From Actinophytocola sp044466355 (GTDB lineage: Bacteria > Actinomycetota > Actinomycetes > Mycobacteriales > Pseudonocardiaceae), in contig NZ_JBITMQ010000004.1 of NCBI RefSeq assembly GCF_044466355.1, forward strand, positions 124,001 through 188,000: DNA of 64,000 bases, in the 5' to 3' direction. Under the pieces are notes generated by a model that did no database searches, was not told the origin of the DNA, and saw only the letters and a program-made list of their open reading frames with translations. Positions within the stretch are counted from its first letter, which is position 1; each line of letters opens with the position of its first letter. Position numbers and translations under genes: made by a program. This document shows, one piece after another, positions 51,919 to 61,158 of the stretch.

Positions 51919-53901
51919 TCAGCAGGCCGTGATGCGGTACAGCCGCGCCCGGAGCCCCTCGTGGTCCACCTCGTCGACGCCCGGGTTGGTGAACAGCGAG
52001 TCCAGCCCGTCGAACTGGACGTTCCGGTCGTGCACCTGCCTGCCCTCGAAGTCCAGGACCCAGTACGCGCGCAGGTCGCGGACGATCGAGCACACCTCCG
52101 GGTCGTCCTCGACCTCGTCGAGGTTGTCCATCACGTACTTGACGTCCGGCGGGATGGTGCCGCCGACGTGCGGCGTGAGCATCCGCCTGCCGGAGAACGC
52201 GTACGCGAGCGCGGTGCCGGTGAACGGGTTGCCGATGATCGACTCGCCGTCCGGGATCGTGTCGTCGAGGCGTTCCATCAGCGCAAGCTCGTCGGTCGCG
52301 ACCACGATCGAGTCGTCGTGCAGCGAGTACGTCGACTGCCCGCGCGCCACCTCGTAGTTCACCGAGCTGTACTGGCCGGCGACCGCCATCACCGCGGCCA
52401 CGACGAACGCCACCGCGGCGGCGACGGGATTGGCCGCGGGCGTGCTGCGCACCCGCTCGAACGACGGCTTGCGCGCGGCCAGCCAGTCGACCGCGACGGT
52501 GTACAGCCACACGGCGGCGACCGTGGAGACCACCACGGTGATCACCGGCAGCTGCCCGGCGAGCCGGAACGGGTCGTTGTACCAGACCCCGGTGATGAAG
52601 TTGCGCAACCTGCCGCCGGGCGCCGCCGCGACGACCACGTACAGCCCGGCGGCGATCACGTACATGCCGAGCAGCCACCAGGTGATCTGCCGCCGCATGA
52701 CCAGCCCGATCGCGACCAGCGTCAGCAGCAGCACGATCCACGTGGGGCCCTGGAAGGAGAACCCGGCCGCGATCACCTTGCCGATCGCCTGCGGGATGGT
52801 CTCGATGGGCGGCCACCAGCCGCCGTTGGCGCTCGGCCGCGCGCGCATCCAGATCACGATGCCGACGGCGACGTAACCCACCATGAGCACGACGCCGGCC
52901 CAGTACCGCAGCTCGGCCGCCTTGCCGATGGCCTTGACGCGGCGGCGGTACCGCACGAGCGTCACGACGAGAATGGGGATCGCGAGCAGCAGGAGCACCA
53001 GGAGCGTGCTCGGATGGGCGAGCGCGATGCCGGGCACCGCCAGCGCGAGCATCAGCATGGCGAGCCAGCGGGGCGTGCCGCCGCGCACGCCGACGCCGGT
53101 GGCCATCGCGACCAGCGCCAGCCCCGCCGGCAGCAGCGCGATGGACATGAAGAACGGGTACAGCACCCCGAAGTCGACCATCAGGTACGGGAACGCGCCG
53201 AACACCGACGACAGCGCGCCGGCGAACAGCACCGCCACCGGGCGCATGCCGGTCACGCGCGTGGTGAGGAAGATGGCGCCGATCGGCCAGACCAGCGCGC
53301 CGAACACCAGGGTCACCGCGTTCACGGCCTCGGGCAGCGAAGCGCCGGTGAGCTGCGCGACGAGGCTGACCAGGTCGTGCCACGCGGCGGGGTACATGGA
53401 CGGCCGGGCGCCGTTGCTGTACATCCCGCCGAGCGTGAGGCTCGACGCGGAACCGCTTTCGAGAATGAAGCGGACCGCGTTCAGGTGGAAGATGTTGTCG
53501 TAGGTCTGCGAGAAGTTCCCCGGCGCGCCGATCATCTTCGTGAGGCCGCGCGTGATGACCACCGCGGGGATCAGCAGGGCGCCGAGGTGCACCAGCAACT
53601 GCCACCGGCTCCGCACCGGCTTGCGCTGGTGGTGCTTGCGGTGCCCGGGAAGGAGCGGACGCAGTAGCAGCCCGACGCCCGCGAGGACGACCGCTGCCAC
53701 GGCCACGAGCAGTACGTTCCACCGCAGGCCGACCATGTTCGCGAAGACGGCCACGACCGCCACGATGCTGATCGACACCGGCGCGGCGACCCCGACGGCG
53801 ACGAGCCCGGTGACCCGCCAGCAGCGCGCCACCAGGTAGCCGGGCAGGAAGACGACAGCGGCGGTGACGATCACGGCTGGGGCCAGCTGCCACCAACTCA
53901 T
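51919..53901 (-). CDS. DUF6541-type polytopic membrane protein (copy 2)
   Basis: 660 residues, about 14 helices. It shares with copy 1 (44493): QTYDNIFHLNA, SSLT, YPAAWHDL, VWYNDPFRLA, GNPFTGTALAYA and ends LYRITAC, at matching places, so they are true paralogues, though well diverged. AAGGAG precedes the ATG. A cytoplasmic basic loop (HRKHHQRKPVRSR near 86-98) is absent from copy 1. It flanks the secreted-protein pair on the other side. Confidence 0.75.
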   Translation of the reverse strand: MSWWQLAPAVIVTAAVVFLPGYLVARCWRVTGLVAVGVAAPVSISIVAVVAVFANMVGLRWNVLLVAVAAVVLAGVGLLLRPLLPGHRKHHQRKPVRSRWQLLVHLGALLIPAVVITRGLTKMIGAPGNFSQTYDNIFHLNAVRFILESGSASSLTLGGMYSNGARPSMYPAAWHDLVSLVAQLTGASLPEAVNAVTLVFGALVWPIGAIFLTTRVTGMRPVAVLFAGALSSVFGAFPYLMVDFGVLYPFFMSIALLPAGLALVAMATGVGVRGGTPRWLAMLMLALAVPGIALAHPSTLLVLLLLAIPILVVTLVRYRRRVKAIGKAAELRYWAGVVLMVGYVAVGIVIWMRARPSANGGWWPPIETIPQAIGKVIAAGFSFQGPTWIVLLLTLVAIGLVMRRQITWWLLGMYVIAAGLYVVVAAAPGGRLRNFITGVWYNDPFRLAGQLPVITVVVSTVAAVWLYTVAVDWLAARKPSFERVRSTPAANPVAAAVAFVVAAVMAVAGQYSSVNYEVARGQSTYSLHDDSIVVATDELALMERLDDTIPDGESIIGNPFTGTALAYAFSGRRMLTPHVGGTIPPDVKYVMDNLDEVEDDPEVCSIVRDLRAYWVLDFEGRQVHDRNVQFDGLDSLFTNPGVDEVDHEGLRARLYRITAC

Positions 53902-54102
53902 GTGTGTCTGCTCCTTAGCACGCTCACGGGACCAGGACTCCAGCCCGGAGCCGCGCGCAGATTAGCAATCGTCCTTACCAGCCCGGACGCTCGGTACGAG
54001 AAGCCCGGGAACGGTGCGGTACCACCGTCCGGACCGGTACGGCCGGGAATGCGAAAGAAAGAGCACTCGCCATTAGGACAATGGGGTGGGTGCCTGTTCT
54101 CA

Positions 54103-55245
54103 CTATCTGGGGCGCCGCGCGTTCTCCGTGATCCAGGCGGCTGCCCGCCGACCGCTGTTCGCCATGGAGGCGTTCTCGTGGACCCACTTCACGAGGCGCT
54201 CGCCCTCCGGCCGGTCGCCCTCCAGCATCGCGATCATCTGTTCCGCGACCGACTCCGGCGTGTAGTCGGCGACGAGCCCGAGCCCGTTGTCCCTGATCAG
54301 AGTCGCGCTGGCGCCCACACCGGCGAAGATCGACGGTGTGCCGCACGCGGCCGCGGCGTAGAGCTTGGTGGCGATGGCGAAGTCGTAGCCACGGTCGGGC
54401 ACGATGCTCGCCAGCGCGCCGACCGCGCCGCTGATCCAGCGCCGCACCTCGGCGGGGGGCACCACGCCACCGAACGTCACGGCGTCCGGCGCGAGCTCCG
54501 CGGCGAGCTCGCGCAGCATCGGTTCCTCGTTGCCCTGCCCGAAGAACCAGAGCCGTGCCTTCGGGTACTTGTCCAGGACGATGGCCATGGCGCGCACGAA
54601 GACACCGGCACCGAGCAGGTCCGACATGGTGCCGGTGTAGACGAAGTACGGGACGTCCGGTGCGGGTGTGTCGTCCGTCGGGTGGAACAGGTCGGTGTCC
54701 ACGCCGTGGGGCACGACCTCGACGTCGCGGGCACCGAGGTCGCGGGCTCGCCCGGCGACCTGTTCCGACACCGCGACCACGCCGCGTGCGCGCCGCATCG
54801 CGAACCGCTCGAAGGCACGCATCACGCCCGCGACGAGTTTCGGGGCCCCGATGGCGACGAGCGCGTCCGACCAGACATCCGCCGCGTAGTAGTACAGCGG
54901 CTTGCGCCGCACCAGGCAGACCAGCGCGGCGAGGGCACCCGTGGTCGGCGGCGGCTCGGACACCACCACGTCCGCCGACCGGAACAGCAGCCGGGGCACC
55001 ATCGGGAAGTCGTAGCTCGCGTACTGGACGTAGCCGCGGACGTTGCCGCCCGCGTCGCGCAGCACGGGCCACCGCACGACCCGGTAGTCCGGGAACTCCT
55101 GGGTGCCCGCGTTCGCCGGTGGCTTGGTCGTGAGCACCGTGACCTGGTGGCCCGCCGCGGCCAGGCCGTCGGCCAGGGCCTTGAGCCGGAACGCGGCCGC
55201 GGCCACCTCCGGGGCGAACAACCGGGTCACGATGACGACCTTCAT
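54103..55245 (-). CDS. Family 4 glycosyltransferase (WcaI-like)
   Basis: 380 residues, GT-B fold. N-domain VVIVTRLFAPEVAAAAFRLKALADGLAAAGHQVTVLT (about 2-39); C-domain VPHGVDTDLFHP, FVYTGTMSDLLGAG, LWFFGQGNE and the nucleotide-sugar Glu region YDFAIATKLYAAAACGTPSIF. Last gene of the aminotransferase-oxidoreductase-transferase operon, ATGA overlap with the gene before it. It probably transfers the amino-uronic acid made by that pathway or a neighbouring sugar. Confidence 0.85.
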   Translation of the reverse strand: MKVVIVTRLFAPEVAAAAFRLKALADGLAAAGHQVTVLTTKPPANAGTQEFPDYRVVRWPVLRDAGGNVRGYVQYASYDFPMVPRLLFRSADVVVSEPPPTTGALAALVCLVRRKPLYYYAADVWSDALVAIGAPKLVAGVMRAFERFAMRRARGVVAVSEQVAGRARDLGARDVEVVPHGVDTDLFHPTDDTPAPDVPYFVYTGTMSDLLGAGVFVRAMAIVLDKYPKARLWFFGQGNEEPMLRELAAELAPDAVTFGGVVPPAEVRRWISGAVGALASIVPDRGYDFAIATKLYAAAACGTPSIFAGVGASATLIRDNGLGLVADYTPESVAEQMIAMLEGDRPEGERLVKWVHENASMANSGRRAAAWITENARRPR

Positions 55246-56219
55246 GCGAGGACCGCCGCCGAGCTGGTGAGCAGCTGCTCCGCCGTGCGCAGCGTGTTCT
55301 GCCCCTCCTGCAGCGTCACGATCTCCATGGCGTGGCCGAGCACCGCGTCGCGGAACTTCTCGTGCTCCACGCGCAGCGGCTCCCGCTTCTGGATCGCGAA
55401 CCGGGTCACGTCGCCCTCGGACACGCCGCGGAAGTTCGCGACCGAGTCCCACTCGGTGTTGACCACGCCGTTGGCGTAGAAGGTGAGGTCGGCGGTCAGG
55501 GTGTCCGCGACGAACGCGCCCTTCTCGCCGGTCACGACGGTGAGCCGCTCCTTCATCGGGGACAGCCAGTTCACCAGGTGGTTGGTGACGGTCCCGTTGG
55601 CGAGCCGGCCGGTGGCGGCCACCAGGTCCTCGTGCGGGCGGCCGGACCGCAGCGCGACCTGCGCGGAGACGGTCAGGTATTCCGACTGCGCGAGCCACGC
55701 GGTCAGGTCGATGTCGTGGGTCGCGAGGTCCTTGACCACGCCGACGTCCGCGATGCGCGCCGGGAACGGGCCCTGGCGGCGGGTGGCGATCTGGTAGATG
55801 TCGCCGAGGTCGCCGTTCGCCATCCTGGTGCGCAGCGACTGCAGTGCCGGGTTGTACCGCTCGATGTGCCCGACCGCGCCGACCACACCACCGTCCGCGA
55901 AGGCCTTCACCAGGCGCTCACCGGCCTCCACGCTGTGCGCGATCGGCTTCTCGATCAGCGTGTGCACCCCGGCCTCGGCCAGCGCGAGACCGACTTCCTC
56001 GTGCATGCCGGTGGGCACCGCGACCACGGCGGTGTCGATACCGGCCCTGATCAGCTCGTGCACGTCGTGCAGCACGGGCAGGCCGCCCGCCACGCCGTGC
56101 GGGTCGCCGGTGGCGTCCGCGACCGCGACCAGTTCCAGCCCGTCGACCTCGCGGACGACACGGGCGTGGTGGCGGCCCATCATGCCGAGGCCGATGAGGC
56201 CAACGCGAAGATCGGTCAT
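55242..56219 (-). CDS. Gfo/Idh/MocA oxidoreductase, WbpB-like
   Basis: 325 residues. Rossmann motif VGLIGLGMMGRHHARVV, the EKP catalytic segment in LIEKPIAHS, HIERYNPAL, and DLATHDIDLTAWL with the conserved Asp-His. In P. aeruginosa WbpB oxidises the 3-OH of UDP-GlcNAc-uronate in a coupled cycle with aminotransferase WbpE. Here it sits directly between the aminotransferase and a glycosyltransferase, supporting that reading. ATG 56219 was chosen over GTG 56228, which overlaps the upstream gene. Other Gfo/Idh sugar reductases remain possible. Confidence 0.82.
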   Translation of the reverse strand: MTDLRVGLIGLGMMGRHHARVVREVDGLELVAVADATGDPHGVAGGLPVLHDVHELIRAGIDTAVVAVPTGMHEEVGLALAEAGVHTLIEKPIAHSVEAGERLVKAFADGGVVGAVGHIERYNPALQSLRTRMANGDLGDIYQIATRRQGPFPARIADVGVVKDLATHDIDLTAWLAQSEYLTVSAQVALRSGRPHEDLVAATGRLANGTVTNHLVNWLSPMKERLTVVTGEKGAFVADTLTADLTFYANGVVNTEWDSVANFRGVSEGDVTRFAIQKREPLRVEHEKFRDAVLGHAMEIVTLQEGQNTLRTAEQLLTSSAAVLA

Positions 56220-56220
56220 C

Positions 56221-57312
56221 TCAGGCACCTGCCTTGGCGAGGGTGTTCACCGCGTGCACGATCCGGTCCCGGTCCTCGTCGTCCAGCGACGGGTGCACCG
56301 GCAGCGAGACGACGGTCTTCGCCGCACGCTCGGTGTTCGGCAGCTCCTCGGTGCGCCGGAAGGACTCCAGGCGGTGGTTCGGGATGGGGTAGTAGACGCC
56401 GGACCCGATCTGGTGTTCTTCCCTGAGCGCCGCGACGAAGCCGTCGCGGTCGTCGGCCACCGTGATCGTGTACTGGTGGTAGACGTGCACGGCGCCGTCC
56501 GCGACGGCGGGCACGCCCACGCCGGACATGTGCGTGTCGAAGTGCCGCGCGTTGGCCTGGCGCTGCTCGGTCCAGCCGCCGACCTTCGTCAGCTGCACAC
56601 GGCCGATGGCGGCGTGCAGGTTGGTCATGCGGGCGTTGAAGCCGACGATCTCGTTCTCGTACTGCTTGAGCATGCCCTGGTTGCGCAGGAGCCGGAGCGT
56701 GCGCTCGCGGTCGGCGTCACCGGTGGAGATCATGCCGCCCTCACCGGACGTCATGTTCTTGGTCGGGTAGAGGCTGAACATCGCGAAGGCGCCGAACGTG
56801 CCGACCTTCTTGCCGCCGAGGCTCGCGCCGTGGGCCTGCGCGGCGTCCTCGTAGACGGCGAGGCCGTGCTCGTCGGCGATCGCCTGGAGCGCGGACATGT
56901 TCGCGGGGTGGCCGTACAGGTGCACCGGCATGATGCCCTTGGTGCGCTCGGTGACCTTGCTCGCCACACTCGCCGGGTCGAGGCAGTAGTGCTCGAGCTC
57001 GATGTCGGCGAACACCGGGGTGGCACCGGTCAGCGCGACCGAGTTGGCGGTGGCCGCGAAGGTGAACGACGGCACGATGACCTCGTCACCGGGTCCGACG
57101 CCCGCGGCCACGAGGCCCAGGTGCAGGCCGGCCGTGCCCGAGTTGACCGCGACCACGGGGCGGCCGTCGAGCAGCTCGGCGCCGAACTCCTTCTCGAACT
57201 CGGCGACCTCGGCACCCTGTGCCAGCATGCCGGACCGGAGCACAGCGTCGACCGCCGCCCGCTCCTCGTCGCCGATGATCGGCTTGGCGGCCGGAATGAA
57301 CTCCTTGCTCAC
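56221..57312 (-). CDS. DegT/DnrJ/EryC1/StrS-type sugar aminotransferase, WbpE-like
   Basis: 363 residues, PLP enzyme. The Lys that binds PLP is in FSLYPTKNMTSGEGGM (about 180); PVVAVNSGTAGLHLGL, IVPSFTFAATANSV and VYEDAAQAHGAS are classical. It aminates a keto-sugar, by context the 3-keto group of the UDP-uronate made by the WbpB-like partner. GTG 57312 is supported by GGGAGAG; the frame is open to 57351 but without a ribosome site. The gap to the next gene is a single base, so this heads an operon of three. Confidence 0.88.
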   Translation of the reverse strand: MSKEFIPAAKPIIGDEERAAVDAVLRSGMLAQGAEVAEFEKEFGAELLDGRPVVAVNSGTAGLHLGLVAAGVGPGDEVIVPSFTFAATANSVALTGATPVFADIELEHYCLDPASVASKVTERTKGIMPVHLYGHPANMSALQAIADEHGLAVYEDAAQAHGASLGGKKVGTFGAFAMFSLYPTKNMTSGEGGMISTGDADRERTLRLLRNQGMLKQYENEIVGFNARMTNLHAAIGRVQLTKVGGWTEQRQANARHFDTHMSGVGVPAVADGAVHVYHQYTITVADDRDGFVAALREEHQIGSGVYYPIPNHRLESFRRTEELPNTERAAKTVVSLPVHPSLDDEDRDRIVHAVNTLAKAGA

Positions 57313-57349
57313 GACTCTCCCGTTGTCGGTCCGCGGAACGGTCGAAGCC

Positions 57350-57382
57350 ACTGTATTTGGCGACGGATTCGATCTGTCGCCA
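57350..57382. promoter_or_regulatory. Promoter and operator of the amino-sugar operon
   Basis: Minus-strand -10 TACAGT lies at 57350-57355, about 38 bp before GTG 57312. Immediately upstream, TGGCGAC (57358-57364) and GTCGCCA (57376-57382) form a perfect 7-bp inverted pair with an 11-bp spacer, in the spacer/-35 zone. Confidence 0.45.
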
Positions 57383-57445
57383 GGGGGTTTCCATCTGGTA
57401 TGTGGAGCCGGCCAGGCCGATAGGGCGGCGGGCCGCCGATCCCGT

Positions 57446-57451
57446 TAGGCT
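57446..57451 (+). promoter_or_regulatory. Leaderless -10 box of glycosyltransferase 57460
   Basis: TAGGCT ends 8 nt before ATG 57460; no ribosome site between. Confidence 0.5.
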
Positions 57452-57459
57452 GCCGAGCC

Positions 57460-58617
57460 ATGTCCGAAGGTACGGGGCGGCCGCGCATCCTGTGTGTCTC
57501 GTTCTCCGACATCAACCGCGACGCACGGGTGCTGCGCCAGATCGAGGTCCTCGCCGAGCTGGGCGACGTGACCACCGCCGCCTACGGTGCGAAGCCGCCG
57601 GGGGCCGCCGACCACCTCGAGGTGGACGAACGCCTGCCGTCCCTGCCGCAGACGCCCGCTGGGGTGGCGTTGCTCGCACTGCGCCGCTTCGACGACGTCG
57701 AGCTGGCCGCGCCCGCGCTGCGTGACCTGATCCGCGTGGTCGGTGACCGGACGTTCGACCTGGTGGTGGCCAACGAGGCGCGCGCCATGGCCGTCTCCCA
57801 CCACGTCGCGAAGGGTGCGCCCGTGCTCGCGGACATGCACGAGTGGGCGCCGGAAGAGCGTGCGCACGTGCGGGTCTGGCGGCTGCTGGTCAAGCCGTTC
57901 ATGACGCACCAGTGCGCCAAGTACCTGCCGAAGATGGCCGGTGGTCTCGTGGTGAACGACTCCATCGGCAAGCTCTACCGCGAGCGGTTCGGCGTGGACC
58001 TGCGCACGGTCCGCAACACCGGCGCCTACCGCGACAAGCAGCCGACCGAGGTGCTGGACGGGCGCATCCGCCTGGTGCACAGCGGTGGCGCGGTTCCCGG
58101 CCGCAACATCGAGACGCTCATCGAGGCCGTCCGCGCGCTGCCGGAGAAGTTCACCCTCGACCTGTACCTGGTGCCGGCCCGCGACGACGGGAAGTACCTC
58201 GACACCATCCGCGCGTCGATCGTGGACGAGCCGCGGATCACGCTGCACCCGCCGGTGCGGCCGGACGAGCTGGTGGACACGCTGAACGCGTATGACGTCG
58301 GCATCTTCAGCCTGCCGCCGCTCACCCCGAACCACCGGTTCATGCTGCCCAACAAGATCTTCGACTTCGTGCAGGCACGGCTGGCCGTGGTGTTCAGCAC
58401 GTCGCCGGAGACCGACCGGCTGATCGACGAGCACGAGATGGGCGCCATCGCCCCCGGGTTCGACGCCGCGGCCATGCGCGACACGCTGGCCGGGCTCACC
58501 GAGGAGAAGGTCCGCGAGTACAAGCAGAACGCCCACACGGCGGCGAAGGTGCTGAACTCGGCCGAGGACTCCGCGGTGGTCCGCGAGGTCGTCGGCGAGC
58601 TGCTGGGGACGCGGTGA
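57460..58617 (+). CDS. Family 4 glycosyltransferase
   Basis: 385 residues, GT-B fold. ILCVSFSDINRDARVLRQIEVLAELG at the N-terminus, DMHEWAPEE, VRNTGAYRDKQP, VHSGGAVPGRNIETLIEAV and the C-terminal YDVGIFSLPPLTPNHRFMLPNKIFDFVQARLAVVF, with conserved Lys/Phe around the donor site. Divergent from the amino-sugar operon and first of three coupled genes ending in a flippase. Acceptor and donor unknown. Confidence 0.82.
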   Translation: MSEGTGRPRILCVSFSDINRDARVLRQIEVLAELGDVTTAAYGAKPPGAADHLEVDERLPSLPQTPAGVALLALRRFDDVELAAPALRDLIRVVGDRTFDLVVANEARAMAVSHHVAKGAPVLADMHEWAPEERAHVRVWRLLVKPFMTHQCAKYLPKMAGGLVVNDSIGKLYRERFGVDLRTVRNTGAYRDKQPTEVLDGRIRLVHSGGAVPGRNIETLIEAVRALPEKFTLDLYLVPARDDGKYLDTIRASIVDEPRITLHPPVRPDELVDTLNAYDVGIFSLPPLTPNHRFMLPNKIFDFVQARLAVVFSTSPETDRLIDEHEMGAIAPGFDAAAMRDTLAGLTEEKVREYKQNAHTAAKVLNSAEDSAVVREVVGELLGTR

Positions 58618-59633
58618 CCGTGCCCGCGAGAGAACCGGCACAGCCGTCGGTTCTGCACGTCAACGACGCCGCGTTCACCGCGCGGCGCATGATCGGCGAG
58701 GCGGTCCGGCGCGGCTACGAGTGGCACTTCATGCCCAAGGCCGCGCCCGCGCAGGAGTGGCGCGGCATCGCGGGCACGGCGCGGCGCGCGGCGATCGGCG
58801 GTGTGTGGGTGGCGCGGTTGCGCGTGCGGGCGCTTCGCCACGACGTCGTCCACGTCCACTCCGCGTCCACGCTCGCCCACTCCCGGCTCGGTGCGCCGCG
58901 GTACGTACTGCACTGCCATGGCACCGACGTGCGGACCACGCAGTACGACCCCGCACGGCAGGCGGGCATCCGAGGTGGCCTGCGCGACGCCGAGGCCGTG
59001 TTCTTCTCCACTCCCGACCTCGCCGAGCACGTGCTGCCGCACCGCGCCGACGCCGTGTACCTGCCGGTACCGATCGACGTGTCCGCGGTCGCGCAGTGGT
59101 CGCCGGCCGACGGCCGCCCCCAGGTCGTGTTCGCCTCGCGGTGGACACGGGACAAGGACAGCTCGGATCCGGACGCGAGCCAGGTCGCGGTGGCCAGGGC
59201 GGTCGTGGCCGCGGTCGGGGACATCGCCGACGTGGTCGGCCTGGACTGGGGTGACCAGGCCGCCGACGCCGCGGCCGCCGGCGTGCACCTGGTGCCACGC
59301 GGTGACCACGCGGCCTACCTGGCGCTGCTGTCCGGCGCGCACGTGGTGATCGGGCAGACGGCCGGGATTCTCGCGGCGAGCGAACTGGAGGCTCTCGCGG
59401 CGGGTGCGCCGCTGGTGACGCCCGTCCCGCTGCCGCTCTACGACGACGTCCACCCGCCGGTCTACGGCGGCAGCGTCGCCGAGGCGGCCGACGCGGTGCG
59501 CGCGCTGCTGACCGGCGGTGAGAAGCACGACCCGGACGCGGCCCGCGCGTGGGTGCGGGACGTCCACGGTGTCGAGCAGGCCGTCGACACCGTCGCCCGC
59601 GTCCACCGCGACGTGGTGGCGGCCCGCCGGTGA
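58614..59633 (+). CDS. Glycosyltransferase-like protein (GT-B)
   Basis: 339 residues. The N-terminus VLHVNDAAFTARRMIGEAVRRGYEW, VHVHSASTLAHSRLG and HCHGTDVRTTQYD resemble family 4 transferases. The C-domain VFASRWTRDKDSS, VHLVPRGDHAAYLALLSGAHVVIGQTAGILAASELEALAAGAPLVTP is a weak match to the donor site. The GTG start overlaps the preceding stop, and its own stop overlaps the flippase start, so the three are made together. Confidence 0.72.
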   Translation: MTVPAREPAQPSVLHVNDAAFTARRMIGEAVRRGYEWHFMPKAAPAQEWRGIAGTARRAAIGGVWVARLRVRALRHDVVHVHSASTLAHSRLGAPRYVLHCHGTDVRTTQYDPARQAGIRGGLRDAEAVFFSTPDLAEHVLPHRADAVYLPVPIDVSAVAQWSPADGRPQVVFASRWTRDKDSSDPDASQVAVARAVVAAVGDIADVVGLDWGDQAADAAAAGVHLVPRGDHAAYLALLSGAHVVIGQTAGILAASELEALAAGAPLVTPVPLPLYDDVHPPVYGGSVAEAADAVRALLTGGEKHDPDAARAWVRDVHGVEQAVDTVARVHRDVVAARR

Positions 59634-61111
59634 CCGTGGTCGACGAGAAGCAGGGCCCCCTGCACCGGATGCTGCGCCCGGTCCGCCTGGACCGGCCTGT
59701 CAGCACGTCGCTCGCCCGCGGTGGCGTCTACAGCACGGCCGGGCTGATCGCGCAGGGCCTCCTGCGGTTCGCCACATCGCTCCTGGTGGGGCACCTCGCA
59801 GGCAAGACCGTTCTCGGTGAGGTCGCGTCCGCGATCGCCATGTCGCTCACGCTCGCGCTCCTCTGGCCGACCACGACCGGCAGCGCGGCCTCGATGTTCC
59901 TGGCACGGGCCCGCGGTGCCGACAAGCCGGAGGAACTGCGGTCCACGGCCGCTCACCTGCGGATGCGCACCATGCAGACCGGGCTGCTGCTCGGCGCGGT
60001 CGCCATCCCGCTGTGGGTGCTGGTCGACGGCGGCTCGTGGCAGGGCGCGCTCAGCGTGGCCGCCCTGACCATCGCCTACTCCGGCTACAGCTTCACCCGC
60101 GGTGTCCAGTTCGGTGCCGGACAGGTGCTCCGGGCGACCATGTGGGACCTCACGAGCGTGGTCCTGGGCCTCGGCTGCCTCGTGATCCTGCTGCTCGCCG
60201 GGGTGCGCAGTACCGCGCTGGTGATACCGCTCGTCATCACGTACGGCCTCTACACGCTGGCCGGCTGGCCGTACGGCGCCGGGGGCAGGGCGGGCCGTGC
60301 GCGGCGACGCGAGCTGGACGGCTTCGTGGTGCTGGGGGCCATCGGGTCGCTCGCCAGCACCGGGTTCCTGCAGCTGTCGCAGGTGACGGCGAAGCTGGCG
60401 GCCGGTGACGCGGAGGCCGGTCAGTACGCGTCGGCCATCGCACTGGCCACCCCGGCCTCGCTGCTGGCGGCGTCGCTGACGCTGGTGCTGTTGCCGTCGC
60501 TGTCGGAGGCGTTCGGGCGCGGTGACATGGCGGCCTTCCGTGCGCGGACGAACACGGCCACCCGCGGCCTGGCGGTCACCATGGTCGCGATCTTCTGCTC
60601 GATCATGGTGTGCAGCAGGCTGATCGTCAGCGTCGTGTGGGGCTCGGAGTTCGCGGGCGCGCAGAAGCTGCTGCCTGTGCTCGTGATGGCCGTGCTCGCC
60701 ACGAACCTGTGCGTGGCGTCGGTGAACGCGCTGAACACCCGGTCGCGGCGGGGCATGCTGATCAACACGGCGTCGAGCCTCGTCGGCATGACCGTCGGCG
60801 TGGTCGTGTGGCTGGTCCTCGCGCCCCGCCTCGGTACGTACGGCGTGGCGATCGGCTACCTGTGCGGCACGGTGACCATCGCGGCGGTGCCCATCACGTG
60901 GGTGTGGCGCAAGGACGGCCACCGGTGGAGCCTCGTGTTCGTCAAGGTGGCGCTGGGTGTGGCCGTCGCGACCGGGATGGTCGTCGCCCAGCACGTTGCC
61001 GGGCTGCCGCTCTACCTCGACCCCGTGTTCGCGCTCGGCTTCCTCGCGATCTGGTGGCTCCTCAACCGGGCCGACGTCGCCAGGCTGCCGATCCCGGGCC
61101 TGCGCCGCTGA
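59630..61111 (+). CDS. Polysaccharide flippase (Wzx-like)
   Basis: 493 residues, about 14 membrane helices. TSLARGGVYSTAGLIAQGLLRFATSLLVGHLAG is the typical Wzx/MATE N-terminus. It is distinct from the flippase at 41181, so the locus has two. The likely task is to flip the completed lipid-linked repeat unit. No polymerase (Wzy) or ABC exporter is visible in the window unless a DUF6541 protein fills that job. Followed by a hairpin terminator. Confidence 0.83.
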   Translation: MTVVDEKQGPLHRMLRPVRLDRPVSTSLARGGVYSTAGLIAQGLLRFATSLLVGHLAGKTVLGEVASAIAMSLTLALLWPTTTGSAASMFLARARGADKPEELRSTAAHLRMRTMQTGLLLGAVAIPLWVLVDGGSWQGALSVAALTIAYSGYSFTRGVQFGAGQVLRATMWDLTSVVLGLGCLVILLLAGVRSTALVIPLVITYGLYTLAGWPYGAGGRAGRARRRELDGFVVLGAIGSLASTGFLQLSQVTAKLAAGDAEAGQYASAIALATPASLLAASLTLVLLPSLSEAFGRGDMAAFRARTNTATRGLAVTMVAIFCSIMVCSRLIVSVVWGSEFAGAQKLLPVLVMAVLATNLCVASVNALNTRSRRGMLINTASSLVGMTVGVVVWLVLAPRLGTYGVAIGYLCGTVTIAAVPITWVWRKDGHRWSLVFVKVALGVAVATGMVVAQHVAGLPLYLDPVFALGFLAIWWLLNRADVARLPIPGLRR

Positions 61112-61118
61112 CAACGAA

Positions 61119-61144
61119 AAAGGCCCGCCGAGCGGCGGGCCTTT
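61119..61144. terminator. Bidirectional hairpin terminator
   Basis: AAAGGCCCGCCG (61119-61130) and CGGCGGGCCTTT (61133-61144), preceded by further A and followed by T, between the convergent flippase and methyltransferase genes. Confidence 0.85.
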
Positions 61145-61158
61145 CCGGTTCGTGAGCG

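Noticed and set aside
48971..53896. A 1641-codon open frame antisense to the RCC1 gene and out of frame with DUF6541 copy 2
   Set aside because: No domain, extreme Arg/Gly/His bias, and it crosses two well-supported genes and a perfect terminator.
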